Of a stretch of 64,000 nt of DNA, positions 53,884-64,000 are shown in pieces. The notes below the pieces were generated by a model. The model made no database searches. It saw only the letters and a list, made by a program, of their open reading frames with translations, and was not told where the DNA came from. Within the stretch, counting starts at the first letter, position 1, and every line of letters starts with the position of its first letter. A program made the translations under genes and the position numbers. Source of the stretch: Ceratothoa steindachneri (Eukaryota > Arthropoda > Malacostraca > Isopoda > Cymothoidae); assembly GCA_963969495.1 (NCBI GenBank), contig OZ018331.1, positions 152,132,684 to 152,196,683 of the forward strand, read 5' to 3'.

Positions 53884-54363
53884 GGGTTCTCTAGACGAGT
53901 GCTCTGCCCAGCCCTGAGACGGAGGGCTTTCATACCTCGCTAGACACCTGAACTGTCCACCTGCATTGGCTGACGAGCCTGCTTCCTTTTGTATTAGCCT
54001 ACTACCACCCACCTCCAGCGCACAAGTGATAGCGTGTGCCCCTTTTCGTTTGGTTGGTTTTTTTTTGTTTTTTCATTTCGTTGTGTAGATATATTTAAAT
54101 AAATTTGTTCTATTCGCCTGTTATAAAATTCTTTTGGTATCTTGTTTGGATTGGGGAATTGGGCCTCATTTTGAAGTGTGCACACTTCCTTTGTAAATAT
54201 AAATTATATTATTGTAATTATCATTGTATTTTTTTTTTTTTTTTGTAAGTAAAAGGACTGTATATACAATCTGTTTCATTCTCCTTCGATTTCTCACATC
54301 CGGATTAGTGTAGGAAGCGGGTTGGATCGATTGGGGGCTAGTCTAGATTTTTGGCCTGCTACA
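53884..54363 (+). repeat. Gypsy-family LTR fragment (possible solo LTR)
   Basis: 54238-54363 matches the end of the 51789-52549 LTR: AAAGGACTGTATATACAATC, CTCCTTCGATTTCTCAC, GGATTAGTGTAGGAAGCGGG, ending GGCCTGCTACA. The upstream part to 53884 is unlike the other LTRs, so the 5' border and solo-LTR status are unsure. Confidence 0.65.
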
Positions 54364-55010
54364 ACGTTTTTGGAGTACATTTAAGGGGGCAGCTCGTGTG
54401 GGAGTAAACACAATGGGGGGACCACATTACCATGATCCTGAGTTTCATTAAATTGACGGGGGGGTGTCTCAGGGGCACAGCCCCCCCCCCCTGTTATATA
54501 ATCCTAATTGTTTATATACTAATGGGTAAATATGTAGATGAGCGGCACATTTATAGGGGACTGCTCGGGGGGGGGGGGGGTCTGGGAGGCACAGCACCCA
54601 GTATATAATCCTAATTTTTATAATGTTCTGACGTTTACAGAGGTGAATGCTTTAACTACATCATGTCAGCGCCTTTAATCGTTTTGCGAATTATAATTGG
54701 GGTGGGGTATGCTGTCATGAAATGATTGATTCGGATGAATGATAATATTTACACAAAATAATTTTTTCCGGTCAGGGCACTCGTCTACATGTTTACCGAC
54801 TAATGTCCTAATGTTTACAGAGGTGAATGATTTAACCAAATAATGTCAGCGCCTTTAATCGTTTTGCGAATTATAATGGGGGTGGGGATGGGGGGTGGGG
54901 TCTGAGGTCAGACGACTCAAACGTGCATGAATATTGTGGCAGGGGTGAACGAAAATATTTACCAAAAAAAAAACCACTTTTTTGGCTGAGTCTCTAATCT
55001 ACATATTTAC
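54364..55010. repeat. G-rich dispersed and tandem repeat region
   Basis: GGGGGGACCAC and GATCCTGAGTTTCA near 54415-54450 match 28055-28095. A segment with GTTTACAGAGGTGAATG and GCGCCTTTAATCGTTTTGCG occurs twice (about 54630 and 54818), a ~188-bp tandem repeat. Runs of 10-14 G. No gene. Confidence 0.65.
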
Positions 55011-55013
55011 CCT

Positions 55014-55330
55014 AGAATTGGGCCTATCTGTTTCAGGATCTCCTTAGAGACTTATCTTTCAGTGGTTAGTCACGATTTATGGATGTGAATGCAAGAAACT
55101 ATAGATGGTCCGCAACTCAAAGCAAGGTATATTTCAGATGTGTGAATTAGGTGAGGATGAGACTGTGGACATGTAATACTGGAATGTGAGAAGTATGATA
55201 GAGACAGAATGGAGATGAAGGGTGTAATCCTGACTGAATGATGACCCTGCTACTAGGACTAAGCAATAAGACAACACATGAGATGATTAAGGCTGTTAAA
55301 GAATTCCTGGAAAAAGTGTGGCATGAACGA
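55014..55330. pseudogene. Scraps of PHD-LINE ORF1 (minus) and a LINE RT C terminus (plus)
   Basis: 55014-55067 matches 21013-21065 (GGGCCTAT..GTTTCAGGATCTC), a PHD-LINE ORF1 piece on the minus strand. From about 55140 the plus strand reads CELGEDETVDM and, after a frameshift, VILECEKYDRDRMEM, the Cys/His-type motif at the end of several LINE RTs (..C..GEDETVEH...C..YD..R). Too short for a clade. Confidence 0.5.
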
Positions 55331-55428
55331 AGCTAAGTGGATTAACTTTGTTCAGTTTTCTTTTATTTTTTCTCTTTCTTCTGCCCATCTACATGAAATG
55401 CTGATACGAAGGCAAACCCTGGAACAAC

Positions 55429-55448
55429 TTGACTTGACTTGACTTGAA
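55429..55448. repeat. Short TTGAC repeat
   Basis: ACTTGACTTGACTTGACTTG: four to five copies of a 5-bp unit, possibly the 3' tail of a LINE. Confidence 0.75.
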
Positions 55449-55656
55449 TGCTGTTCGGGGATTGCTTTTGTAACAGCTCCCCTTTTGGGGTGTATGAGTT
55501 GCTTCCCCTACGCAAATTAGATTGGGTAGGTTGCAGAAGTTTAAGCCAAAAATGATAGCCTTGAAACGGGTTGACATGCGAAAACTCCATAAACTATAAT
55601 GAGAAAGGGAAAGCATGGGAATCCGGGGGCCTACCCTTTACATTCGTATATGCGTT

Positions 55657-55720
55657 TGGGTAATACTTCAGTTTAGGGGCGCATGATAAGAGGCGCTATT
55701 TCTGGGCAAGCAGATGACTG
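55657..55720. repeat. Terminal repeat of the DNA element seen at 27482
   Basis: GGTAATACTTCAGTTTAGGG then GCGCATGATAAGAGGCGCTA resembles the 27482-27526 end. No partner end was found to the right, so it is a fragment or a diverged relative. Confidence 0.55.
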
Positions 55721-55989
55721 CAAAGCTAAATTTGCTTCCTTTCCGTATACAATTAGGTTATTATTTTTTTAAATTCTAACACGGCATTGAAATATCTAGA
55801 TAAAAATCAGAAAACTCTAATTACTATCTTATTGCTAAGAAAAGCAAAACATCTTTTAAACGATTCATTCCAAAGCACCAAAAACCAGAACTCTTATTGA
55901 AATTAAGAAAGAGAGAGAAAAAAAAAAGAGAGTACAAATCTCGACAAAACGGCTGAATTTCTTCAGTTGCAGTCGGGCTCATCAGGGTC

Positions 55990-56840
55990 TAACGCTAATT
56001 CGATTGAAAGTGAACGGTACCATAAGGCGTATACAAGTATAGGTGTAGATAGAGGAGAGGTAGGAAAAGGGGCAGAGAAAAAAAAGATCGCGTAGGCGAG
56101 TTGCGAACTGCTTCCCACGTCGCTGGACCACTGTTAGCGAACGGCGAATAAACTCGGCCATCCTGAGTCTTAAAAACACTCATTCAAGAAAAGCTTTTAA
56201 GCCACGACCCTGCACTTCTCGTACGCTACATAACCCCCCTCCTAGAAGTGGGGCGTATTTTGAAAAAATAAAGATAACGTGTTTGGAAATGTTACCCAAA
56301 GTCTAATGCTCCCCCTTCCGGGTATGGGCATCATTGTAGATAGTTTTGTGTAAGAAAAGAGGCGAAGAAAGAAAAGTAGAGAAACGAGTTTCAAACGGAC
56401 TTCCCGTGTCGTTGGACAGTTGTTAGCGATTGCCTTAAACCACTCGACCATTATGAGTCGCAAAAAAAACTCATTCAAGCAGAGTATTTAAGACGCTCGC
56501 CTGAAATTCTCGCACGCTACACAGGCCCTCTCCTAGAAGCGGGGTGTATTTTGAGAGATTAAGGAGAACACTGTCTGTAAATATTATTCAAGGATTAACG
56601 CTGTCCCTCTACGGCCTCCCGGGACTTCTGCACAATTGTAGATAGAGGAGAGGTAGGAAAAGGGGCAAAGAAAAAGAAAAGATCTCGTAGCCGAGTTGTG
56701 AACAGGTCCCCGCGTCGCTGAACGACTGTTAGCGAACGGCGAATCCACTCGGGCATCCTGAGTCTCAAAAAAGACCCATTCAAGAGAAGCTTTTAAGTGG
56801 CTCACCCGCACTTCTGGTAGGCTACATAGGAAAGCATAAA
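55990..56840. repeat. ~300-bp tandem repeat, three units
   Basis: GTAGATAG.. marks recur at 56045, 56336 and 56638; each unit also carries GTCGCTGRAC..CTGTTAGCGA, CATTCAAG and CTCCTAGAAG.GGGG. Units 1 and 3 are most alike. Open frames on the minus strand repeat between units, but there is no sign of protein conservation. Confidence 0.85.
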
Positions 56841-56957
56841 TATTGGAATAAAATTGATTCGGCTGTCATATTAATCGTTGGCGTGTAATTTCATTTTCTT
56901 TCCTTCCTAAATAGGGGAAGCACTACTTTCCTTGCTTCCATTTATTACACGCCACTG

Positions 56958-56965
<8 letters not shown>

Positions 56966-57038
<73 letters not shown>
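56966..57038. repeat. (TA)n microsatellite
   Basis: About 36 TA units. Confidence 0.97.
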
Positions 57039-57041
<3 letters not shown>

Positions 57042-57165
57042 AATAATGAATATTGTATTATAATTTGGATTTATCGATTGATTGGTTATCACCTTATCGG
57101 GCGAAAAATTTATCGTTGTCTATTTATCGGTTATCGTGATATATTTGTTCCTTATCATGCCCAAC

Positions 57166-57282
<117 letters not shown>

Positions 57283-57289
57283 TTTTATT

Positions 57290-57690
57290 AAAGACCAGGT
57301 TGTATTTGGATTTTATCAACTTTATTATAGAACGTTCCAATTGGCGAATGCAGTTTTTTTTTTATCTGTTTGAAGATTAAAGATGAGTTGAGGAAGATCC
57401 ATTTTATTTTTAAAGACTAATTTGAGTTTTGGTCGTGAGCTTTCGCTTTTCTTAAGCCATCTTCAGATGAAAATCTTCGTTATTGTTGAGGTTGTGTTGA
57501 TTTAGTGTTTTTCTTTGGTTTTGCCTACTTTGCCGGTGAGGTAGCTCATTGCTGGTCGTGAGCAGCGAAGAATGAAATTGATTTTTGTGTCTTGGTGCTT
57601 TTATTGGTCAAAGTCGGAGTACCATGTTCCTTTAGCAGAAAAGTTGAAGTACTCGCTCGGAACTGGTGCATTGGGTGTTAAGTTTGGGGC
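57290..57690 (-). repeat. Penelope-like terminal copy, left, inverted
   Basis: Minus strand matches 60470-60880: ACCAGTTCCGAGYGAGTACTTC, GGAACATG.TACTCCGACTT, CAATGAGCTAC, CACCGG, AAAGCGAAAGCTCA, CAGGTCTTTAA-type words in the same order, at roughly 80 percent by eye. Confidence 0.82.
57436..57548 (-). ncRNA. Hammerhead-like motif, left terminal copy
   Basis: Minus strand: TGAGCTA (57548-57542), then CTGAAGA (57466-57460), hairpin GCTT/AAGC, GAAA, and AGCTCA (57441-57436). TGAGCT/AGCTCA would be stem III and GCTT/AAGC stem II. Two extra bases separate CTGAAGA from stem II and stem I is not evident. Confidence 0.4.
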
Positions 57691-57849
57691 TCATCATTTT
57701 AACGAGGACAAGCATACACTTCTTTGGTTATTCCTCGTCAACCGTTACTTTTCTCATGGGCCAAGACTCCACCCTTCCCTTTCCCCGCTACCCCAAGACC
57801 GTTCTAAGTCACTCGCAAAGAAGGATTTCGGTCAGCAGGTTTCGTAATT

Positions 57850-59750
57850 TACGAGACTGGTGGTGTACTCCGTTAATATAAACATAGGAGGGTGTGAGAG
57901 CCTTTAGAATGAAAATATTGCTGCCTAAGGCTTTGTCGGGAGAAAACCTATGAACAGGTTCACTATCCCCTCCGATTTTTTATGTCTATTTTTGCCAAAT
58001 CTCACCTTCCCCGTGCGTAAACTTGAAGGGGGGAAGTGTCATAGCGTTTAAATTTATGCCTTAGGAGAAGGGATTAAGTGTGGGCTAATGAGGGTTCGCC
58101 CCTCGTAAACTTCTTCGTCTCCCCTTTCCCCAGGCGATAATCGACGTATATATAGTTCGATCTTGAGAAATTTAGAGGGGAAGCCGTGTAGCCGTCGAAA
58201 GAAGAAGACGAGTCCCTGAGTCAAACAGGAAATAAAAAAGATAGTGGGAACCAAGAGGGACTTACCCTGCCGAGGCTGTTCCTTGGGTCGCTTAGAAGAG
58301 CAGACCATTGGGATCGAGACCAACTCTTATATCATTCTCTTCCAGAGAAAATCCCGTATCTCAGTTTTCTAAGAAAAAAAAACAGAAATACCCATTATGG
58401 TATTTGGTTATTAGTGGGATTGATTTCAGCTAATAAATCAGCCTAGATTTCTATTTGAAACTCATTACCATAAATTTGTTGAATTGGATGGAATAGTCGT
58501 CTGCTAATATTTAAGCCTAAGGAATGACGTGAAATGAATTTAGAAAACTTCTGCGCTAAGTTTGTAAGAATGCACAATGAGAGAATTGAAGTAGTCAATA
58601 ACCAGTGAGCGGTTATTAAAATTATACAGATGAATGATATAATTAAATTGAGTATTGCTAAGGAATACAACGTAATGCAATGTATTAAAGTAATGAAAAG
58701 TAGAGTGAATGTAAGATGAAGGGAGGTAAGGCATGTTAAATTAACTAAGATATGGAAAAGTAACTAAGATATGGTAACAATGATGGACTGTGAATTGGGA
58801 TCTTTATGTTGAGAATGACGAGTGACAAGTGGAGAATATTCATGTTCAATGTGGTTGACCTGAAAGCGTGTTAGTTTGTGTGTTTGACTAAAGTAAGTGG
58901 TGCCAAAAAGAATGTATCCATAGCCAATGATTTTTGGATGGCAATTATATATTACAAAATATTTGAGATTTTGGATTGATTATTTATAGCTAACTATGCT
59001 GAGATTTTACATAAGATTTAATGGAAATTGTAGAATTTAAATGAGAAAATAAATGGATAATTTTACATTGAATTTAAAAAGGAAAGTATGCTAATGGAAT
59101 ATTGATGCATGTAATATTTTATAGAAATGCCAGAGGACATTGCTATACTCTCACCATTGAGGAATACCAAAGTGAATTTCCATTCGAGAAGAGATTCACA
59201 TCTTGGCTAAGTCTCATTATCGAGAAGCCAGAATTGGTAACACAGGGATCTGGATAACTTCCATTCATCTTTGATCCCCTCACTTACATCTTCAAGTCGA
59301 GAGAAGCATCGCCACGCGCCTTCACCACCCATTGAGAAGCATCAGCTGTGTCCCCAACCCTCCTACGCCTCAGCGAGGACGTCCGCAGACCAACTCATCG
59401 AGGAGGCTCACTTTTAAGGTAATCCAACTGTCGATACACTCTGAGTTAAAGGTAAAGCGAATACAAAATTTATTCATTTTTTTGTTATTTCCTATTTCGT
59501 GTGAAAGTGTATTCGTAACAAAACTATTTTAAATTACTTAAGAACTACCATTAATTGAGCTTAAAACTCGTGTATTAGTAGTGAATTTTGCGTCAACCAT
59601 TTCGTACTACTCATTTGTAGTGGTAATTTTTATTAGACCCTTTTATTATAGAATTAGTGTATTTAAAGATTTAATATTTCATTCTTTTATGTAATTAAAA
59701 GTATATTTTTTCTGCGTTGTTTAATTAGATCCTCGAATGCAGCAGTGGCA
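57850..59750. other. AT-rich sequence without recognised gene
   Basis: Short open frames only (for example 58054-58323 minus, 59332-59532 plus), none with a domain I recognise. May be what remains of the Penelope-like body or host DNA. Confidence 0.4.
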
Positions 59751-59759
59751 ATAGATATA

Positions 59760-60440
59760 TCATCATACGAAACTTCCATGGTTAAAGAATTAAATTAGAG
59801 CACTCTTAGAGAAAATATGAACGGATTAACTCAGGCACGAATCAAACGTACAGACGTACTCTGCCGTAAACCACGCCATCACATATATAAGAAGAACCAT
59901 AAAAAACTGTTCAACGTGGCCGCACTCGATGAAGAATTTCGAAGATCAAAACAGAACCTCATCAATAATGGCTACTCAAACAGAGAATTCGACAAATTAC
60001 AAATAAAATTCTCAACTCCAAGTTTGAGGTAAAGGAGGGAAGAGAAAAAGTAAAACTAATACTACTCTACTACAAGAACCAAATGACGGATGCTTACAAA
60101 ACAGACGAAAGAATACTACCAGATCTCATAAAAAGTAACATTATCAAAGAAAATAACAAGTTATCCTTACGAATTAATTATAAAAACACAGAAGTAAGCA
60201 ATCGATCTTAAAGGCTACAAATGGGGTATACAAATTCCAATGCCCCCATGAAGACTGCAAACCTCATCCAAATAATCAATATTTAGGTATGACCACTACT
60301 ACCATAAGCCGGCGCCTAAACCATGCATTTGCAAGAAGGAGGAAAAAGAACGCATTACAAAGAAAAACATAACACACAAATTACAAGAGCAACTCTGGTC
60401 GAAAACACTACCGTACTCAGAAGAAACCCTGACCTTCGCG
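59760..60440 (+). pseudogene. Penelope-like protein end with GIY-YIG endonuclease
   Basis: Frames from 59817 read HIYKKNHKKLFNVAALDEEF, NLINNGYSNREFDK, then IKSNIIKENNKLSLRINYKN and, after a frameshift, NGVYKFQCPHEDCKPHPNN, QYLGMTTTTISRRLNHAF. The Cys-containing GVYKFQCP..C segment before YLGMT...RRL is the CCHH/GIY-YIG arrangement of Penelope-like elements (normally YIG.T...L..RL). The endonuclease would nick DNA for priming. Stops near 60030 and 60210 inactivate it. Confidence 0.7.
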
Positions 60441-60469
60441 TCTAAAGATTCTGGTGGCTCTTCTCATTA

Positions 60470-60880
60470 ATGAGATGGGCCCCAATCTTAACACCCAACG
60501 CACCAGTTCCGAGTGAGTACTTCACGTTTTCTGCTAAAGGAACATGATACTCCGACTTTAACCTATATAAAAAAAACAAAGGACAAAAATCAATTTCATT
60601 CTTCACTGATCACGACCGGCAATGAGCTACTTCACCGGTAAAGGAGGCAAAACCAAGGAAAATATCAAATCAACGCAGCATCAACAATAACGAAGACTTC
60701 CGTCTGAAGAAGCCTTAAAAAAGGCGAAAGCTCAAATTAGTTGTAAAAAATAAAGTGGATCTTCCTCAACTGATCTTTAATCTCAAACCAGATAAAAAAA
60801 AACTCCATTCGCCCGTTGGAGCGTTTCAAAATAAAATTGATGAAATCAAAATACAATCTGGTCTTTAACAAATCTTTTTC
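60470..60880 (+). repeat. Penelope-like terminal copy, right
   Basis: Follows the GIY-YIG remnant on the same strand; the 57290-57690 segment is its inverted partner. It ends near AATCTGGTCTTTAA at 60870. Confidence 0.82.
60623..60734 (+). ncRNA. Hammerhead-like motif, right terminal copy
   Basis: TGAGCTA (60623-60629), CTGAAGA (60704-60710), hairpin GCCTT/AAGGC with AAAA loop, GAAA (60726-60729), AGCTCA to 60734. Stem II differs in sequence from the left copy but pairs in both. One extra base precedes stem II; stem I unresolved. Confidence 0.42.
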
Positions 60881-61052
60881 TTACAGTTCTTTTCAAGGAT
60901 TAACTGGAGGCTGGACATAGAGTGCCTTAAATAGTGGAATGGTGGATTAGATGAATGCGTAACAATCAATTAGTAATAATGAATGACTTACTTTTTATCC
61001 TCTCTGCACCCATTTATAACGGGGGAGCAATGTCCATCGAGTCAGCTTTACG

Positions 61053-61087
61053 CCCCGCCTACAAATGACGTAGGCGCACGTGATTGG
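61053..61087 (+). promoter_or_regulatory. Promoter-like cluster: GC box, CRE-like site, E-box, inverted CCAAT
   Basis: CCCCGCC (61053-61059), TGACGTA (61066-61072), CACGTG (61077-61082) and ATTGG (61083-61087) lie within 35 bases. The grouping resembles a TATA-less promoter, but no gene start is identified beside it. Confidence 0.35.
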
Positions 61088-61723
61088 CTGCTCATTCCCT
61101 TAGCTCGCGTCCTGATTGATAAATTAATTATTTTTATTTAATTTTGATTGATTGGATGGAGGTTAAACTGCAGTACCTCGTTGTTGGTCAATATTTCTAG
61201 AAAGTGGAGCTTTATTATAAGGTATACATTTGTTTAATTTTTTTACTATGGTGAAATGCTTTATCACACGCCCTTTCATTATCTCCAGACATTCTCAGTC
61301 TCCCAATGTTTATTTTCTGGCTCCGGTCTGACTTGAGCCCAGATACGGAAACTACCATTTTATTACAGTGAGAAAATCGAGCCTTTACCTCGACATTCCA
61401 GACTGTTTTCTCTCCAAGCCATCGGGTTCCGTTGTGTAGGGTATCTACATGTACACCCTTCAGGTGAATACATGTGTGCACGACACACGTTAGCCCCGAG
61501 AGCACGGAGTGCTATCATATTTTTTACTATGACACATTCATGAGAGCGTGATCGAGCATACATGATACCAGGATTACTCTGCAGGATAATTCACACAAAA
61601 ATAGACACATAGATACACATTATACATACAAATTCATGACCCAGAGACTCAACAAATAAACTATATATATACAAATATTTAGGCTCATAGATAGTAGATA
61701 AATATAAATGATGTGGTTTATCC

Positions 61724-61726
<3 letters not shown>

Positions 61727-61805
<79 letters not shown>
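61727..61805. repeat. (TA)n microsatellite
   Basis: About 39 TA units. Confidence 0.97.
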
Positions 61806-61810
<5 letters not shown>

Positions 61811-62215
61811 GTGCTCTTAGAGAGCATACTTATATAAAAGTTACAATTTACTATATAATTATAGTTTGACTTCCTTACAATCGACATAAGTAGAAGAGTG
61901 TTACCCATACAATTTATTCATTAAGTACCATTCCATCTTCAATTTATTTATTGTCCTCAGTACATACAATATTGATTATGATTGCATCGGCAGCACTTAC
62001 TTTATTTAATACACATATTAAGTACCCACAATATTATATTATAGTAGTGTCAGGACTTTCTATATCTCCGTTTTTGTATCTTTATTTTTTTAATTAGTCA
62101 TTACTTTATATATTTATTTTTATGCATCACTATATGTTTAATTTGTCACAGCTCTATATTTAAACATATGCATAATTATTTGTTTATTTAATATGCCCAT
62201 ATTAATAATATATAT

Positions 62216-63395
62216 TTATATTGTCCTTTGCGAATTTGACCTTCCTCCCAGCTCGCGTCGAGACTTGCTCCTGCGGGGCGCCTCTGCCCTTGACACAGGG
62301 CCGAGCTGAGTGGGTTCGATCTTATCTTCTTCTATTTCGTCTATTCTTCCTGGGCGATTAGGGCCAGGCTGGGACTTCGGGGAACGTCGATAAGTGTCTT
62401 GTATGTCTTCGCCTGCCGGAGGCAATTTTGCCGGCTTTAGCCTATCCATGGAGACTGTGTCTCTCCTCCCATCCAGGAATTCCAATTTGAAGACTTTGTT
62501 GTCGCGTTCATATTACCAGGAAGGGACCCGCATAGGGCGCCTCAAGAGGTCTCCGCGCGCGATCAACTCTGACCCAAACGTGGGATTCATCCTTTAGGTC
62601 AGGTGGCACGTAATGCTTTGGCACTGAATGGAGATTGTCTGATAATGCACGTGTAAAATCTATCTGGGCCATCGTCGTAGCGGTTTTGGGCATAATAGTG
62701 TTGGCCGGTTACCGCTGTGAAAGGGGAAAATCCCGAATCATTCGGCAAGGCACGAATCCCTAGTAAGTTATTGGTAGTGCCACCAACCACTCTAGTTTGC
62801 GAGCCATAATTGATGATTTGAGAATCCTATGGACCCTTTCTACCATCCCGTTTGTGGACGGCCTGTAACTCGTTGTTCGAATTCGATGAAAACCAACGAG
62901 GGCTGAAAATTCTCTGAAAAGTTCTGACTCGAATTGACCTCCTCGCTCGGTAATCAAATAGAGTGAAACTCCAAATCTGGACATCCATCCTTCCAATAAG
63001 GCAAAGGCAATCGTAGCTGCACTTACTTGCGGGGTAGGAATTGCTTCTACCTACCTCGACGCACGGTCGATGAAGGACAGCAAATACCAACTGTGCGAGG
63101 GAAAGGGTTGTCCAGGTGGTATACATGCTGGGAGCTGTCCCACTATATCCACATGTACAGTTTCAAATCTCGAGGATGGAGTTTGTATAGGCAGTATCGG
63201 TGACTTTGTGTGGCGTGTTGCCTTTGATTCCTGGCAAGACATACATTTTCTGGTACACGAGCGCACGTCCCTGTCAATGTTCGCCACCAAATATCTGGCC
63301 TTAATTAGCCGCAGCGAGGCTCGAACACATGGGTGTGATCAATTGTGCAACGAGGGCTGGCAATTCTCTGCGACTTCGTCATGAAACGGCGTGCC
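62216..63395 (-). pseudogene. Ty3/gypsy integrase and C-terminal remnant (third gypsy lineage)
   Basis: Minus strand: HPCVRASLRLIKARYLVANI and RKCMSCQESKATRH (HHCC zinc region), RFETVHVDIVGQLP (first Asp), SLYLITERGGQFESELF (second catalytic Asp replaced by Glu), SYRPSTNGMVERVHRILK (catalytic Glu), then the C-terminal region VPPDLKDESHVWVRVDRARR, APYAGPFLVI and FLDGRRDTVSMDRLKPAKLP. Several frameshifts. The wording fits the gypsy/mdg3-type clade common in arthropods. No LTR was recognised on its 3' side (below 62216). Confidence 0.85.
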
Positions 63396-63439
63396 TAGAT
63401 CATGATAGAGGGTCACCAAGGACCAGAGTTCCTATTCGA

Positions 63440-64000
63440 GGCAAGAATCCCACTGGGAAAATGTATGAGCCCCCTCCTTTATCTAATCTAAACAATAGAT
63501 TTACCAACTCCGTTAAAAGAGGATTAGTTATATCTATAGTTTGCGGATGATATAACCAAAGAGATCGCTGGTACATTCAGGAATCCCAAGGCTCAGGCTC
63601 TCGAGACTGTAAACGAAATTCGGAAAGTAAATAAATACGAAAGAAAGTGGAAGATCTGCAAGAATAGCAGAAAATTCAAAATCCTCGTCCTTGGCCGCAG
63701 AAAAAAAGCTCATGTAACAATCGAGCAGCTAATATTCCCCTATTATCAAAAAGGGAATGTTCATCACCCCCACCTGATATAGCCACCGCTTCATAAATTG
63801 GAAAAATCTGGCGAAGTTAGAACTCAACAAAATTCAAAGATTTAGAAATCTGAGCACTAACAACATCAGAAAAATATATCTAATGTATAATAGACCCACG
63901 CTCACATACTCCGTGGTGGTGACTCAAACCCTCAGTACGTCTCGAATGAAGCGCCTGCAAAGAGCCCAGAACAAGGCAACACTTTATATTAACAAACGCA
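63440..64000 (+). pseudogene. Jockey-type LINE RT fragment, runs off the window
   Basis: Plus strand: PPPLSNLNNRFTNSVKRG, then in another frame FADDITKEIAGTF (RT catalytic FADD), KYERKWKICKNSRKFKILV, and LNKIQRFRNLSTNNIR, PTLTYSVVVTQ, MKRLQRAQNKATLYIN. These are the palm and thumb motifs of Jockey-like elements (YADDIT, E.KWKI..N..K, lQr.QNkalR). Stops at 63762 and 63788 show decay. It abuts the gypsy remnant near 63400-63440. Confidence 0.8.

Larger units (their letters stand above)
57290..60880 (+). mobile_element. Penelope-like element with inverted terminal copies
   Basis: A decayed GIY-YIG/RT-end coding region (59760-60440, plus) is followed by a 3' segment (60470-60880). The reverse complement of that segment is at 57290-57690, so the ends are inverted copies, an arrangement known for the LTR-like ends of Penelope elements. 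The 2 kb between 57850 and 59750 does not show RT motifs, so the body is mostly lost or replaced. Confidence 0.65.
60900..62200. other. Non-coding stretch with a promoter-like cluster and a (TA)n tract
   Basis: No recognised gene; a 96-codon minus frame at 61215-61505 has no known features. Mostly AT-rich, except a GC-rich patch near 61050-61090. Confidence 0.4.

Noticed and set aside
59332..59532. Short plus-strand frame before the Penelope-like region
   Set aside because: No domain, no conserved neighbour and no continuity with the GIY-YIG frame.

Overview
The window looks like a transposable-element nest from a large, repeat-rich metazoan genome, most likely an arthropod and possibly a decapod crustacean. 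Evidence for this: long (TA)n tracts, several lineages of CR1-type LINEs with esterase or PHD-finger ORF1 proteins, Ty3/gypsy elements, a Penelope-like element, mariner and hAT remains, and a tRNA-derived SINE-like sequence. I see no convincing host gene, no rRNA and nothing prokaryotic. Species assignment is inference.

Names used below. CR1-alpha: 3' end of TTATGTTC repeats; copies at 22944-27290 and 29905-33123. CR1-beta: 3' end of TTATG repeats; copies at 21221-22590, 33468-38095, 39089-43675, and a split copy at 43851-45273 plus 52789-53652. CR1-gamma: 28668-29904 plus 33124-33467 plus 38096-38980. CR1-delta: 38981-39088 plus 43676-43850, perhaps ending at 53653-53883. PHD-LINE: remnants at 16245-21220 and 45274-47991.

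Layout. 1-181: LINE RT scrap. 182-6793: decayed Ty3/gypsy element with gag, zinc knuckles, protease, the start of RT, an OTU-like domain, a second protease, integrase and a 3' LTR; a 455-bp hAT MITE sits in gag. 6794-12300: minisatellite, a second gypsy pol tail, a Jockey/I-type LINE ORF1, a mariner transposase remnant and AT-rich DNA. 12300-13370: LTR, primer-binding site and gag of the first gypsy family. 13371-16240: GC-rich I/Jockey-type LINE with RNase H. 16245-21220: decayed PHD-LINE split by a 3-kb hAT element and by an insert carrying an ~81-bp minisatellite. 21221-38980: nested CR1 copies, including a structurally complete CR1-beta (33468-38095). 38981-43850: a second near-identical CR1-beta in the opposite orientation. 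43851-53883: CR1-beta/PHD-LINE chimera carrying a partial gypsy copy (47991-52549) with an inverted LTR arm and 238-bp flanking duplications. 54230-57280: LTR fragment, G-rich repeats, LINE scraps, ~300-bp tandem repeats and TA/TG microsatellites. 57290-60880: Penelope-like element with inverted terminal copies. 60900-64000: AT-rich DNA, a gypsy integrase remnant and a Jockey-type RT that runs off the window.

Functionally everything here is mobile DNA. The LINEs pair an ORF1 (esterase or PHD protein) with an endonuclease/RT ORF2 for target-primed reverse transcription. The gypsy family uses gag, protease, RT/RNase H and integrase. Its order, with an OTU-like block and a second retropepsin between RNase H and integrase plus a repeated DFSGF tail, is the most unusual thing seen.
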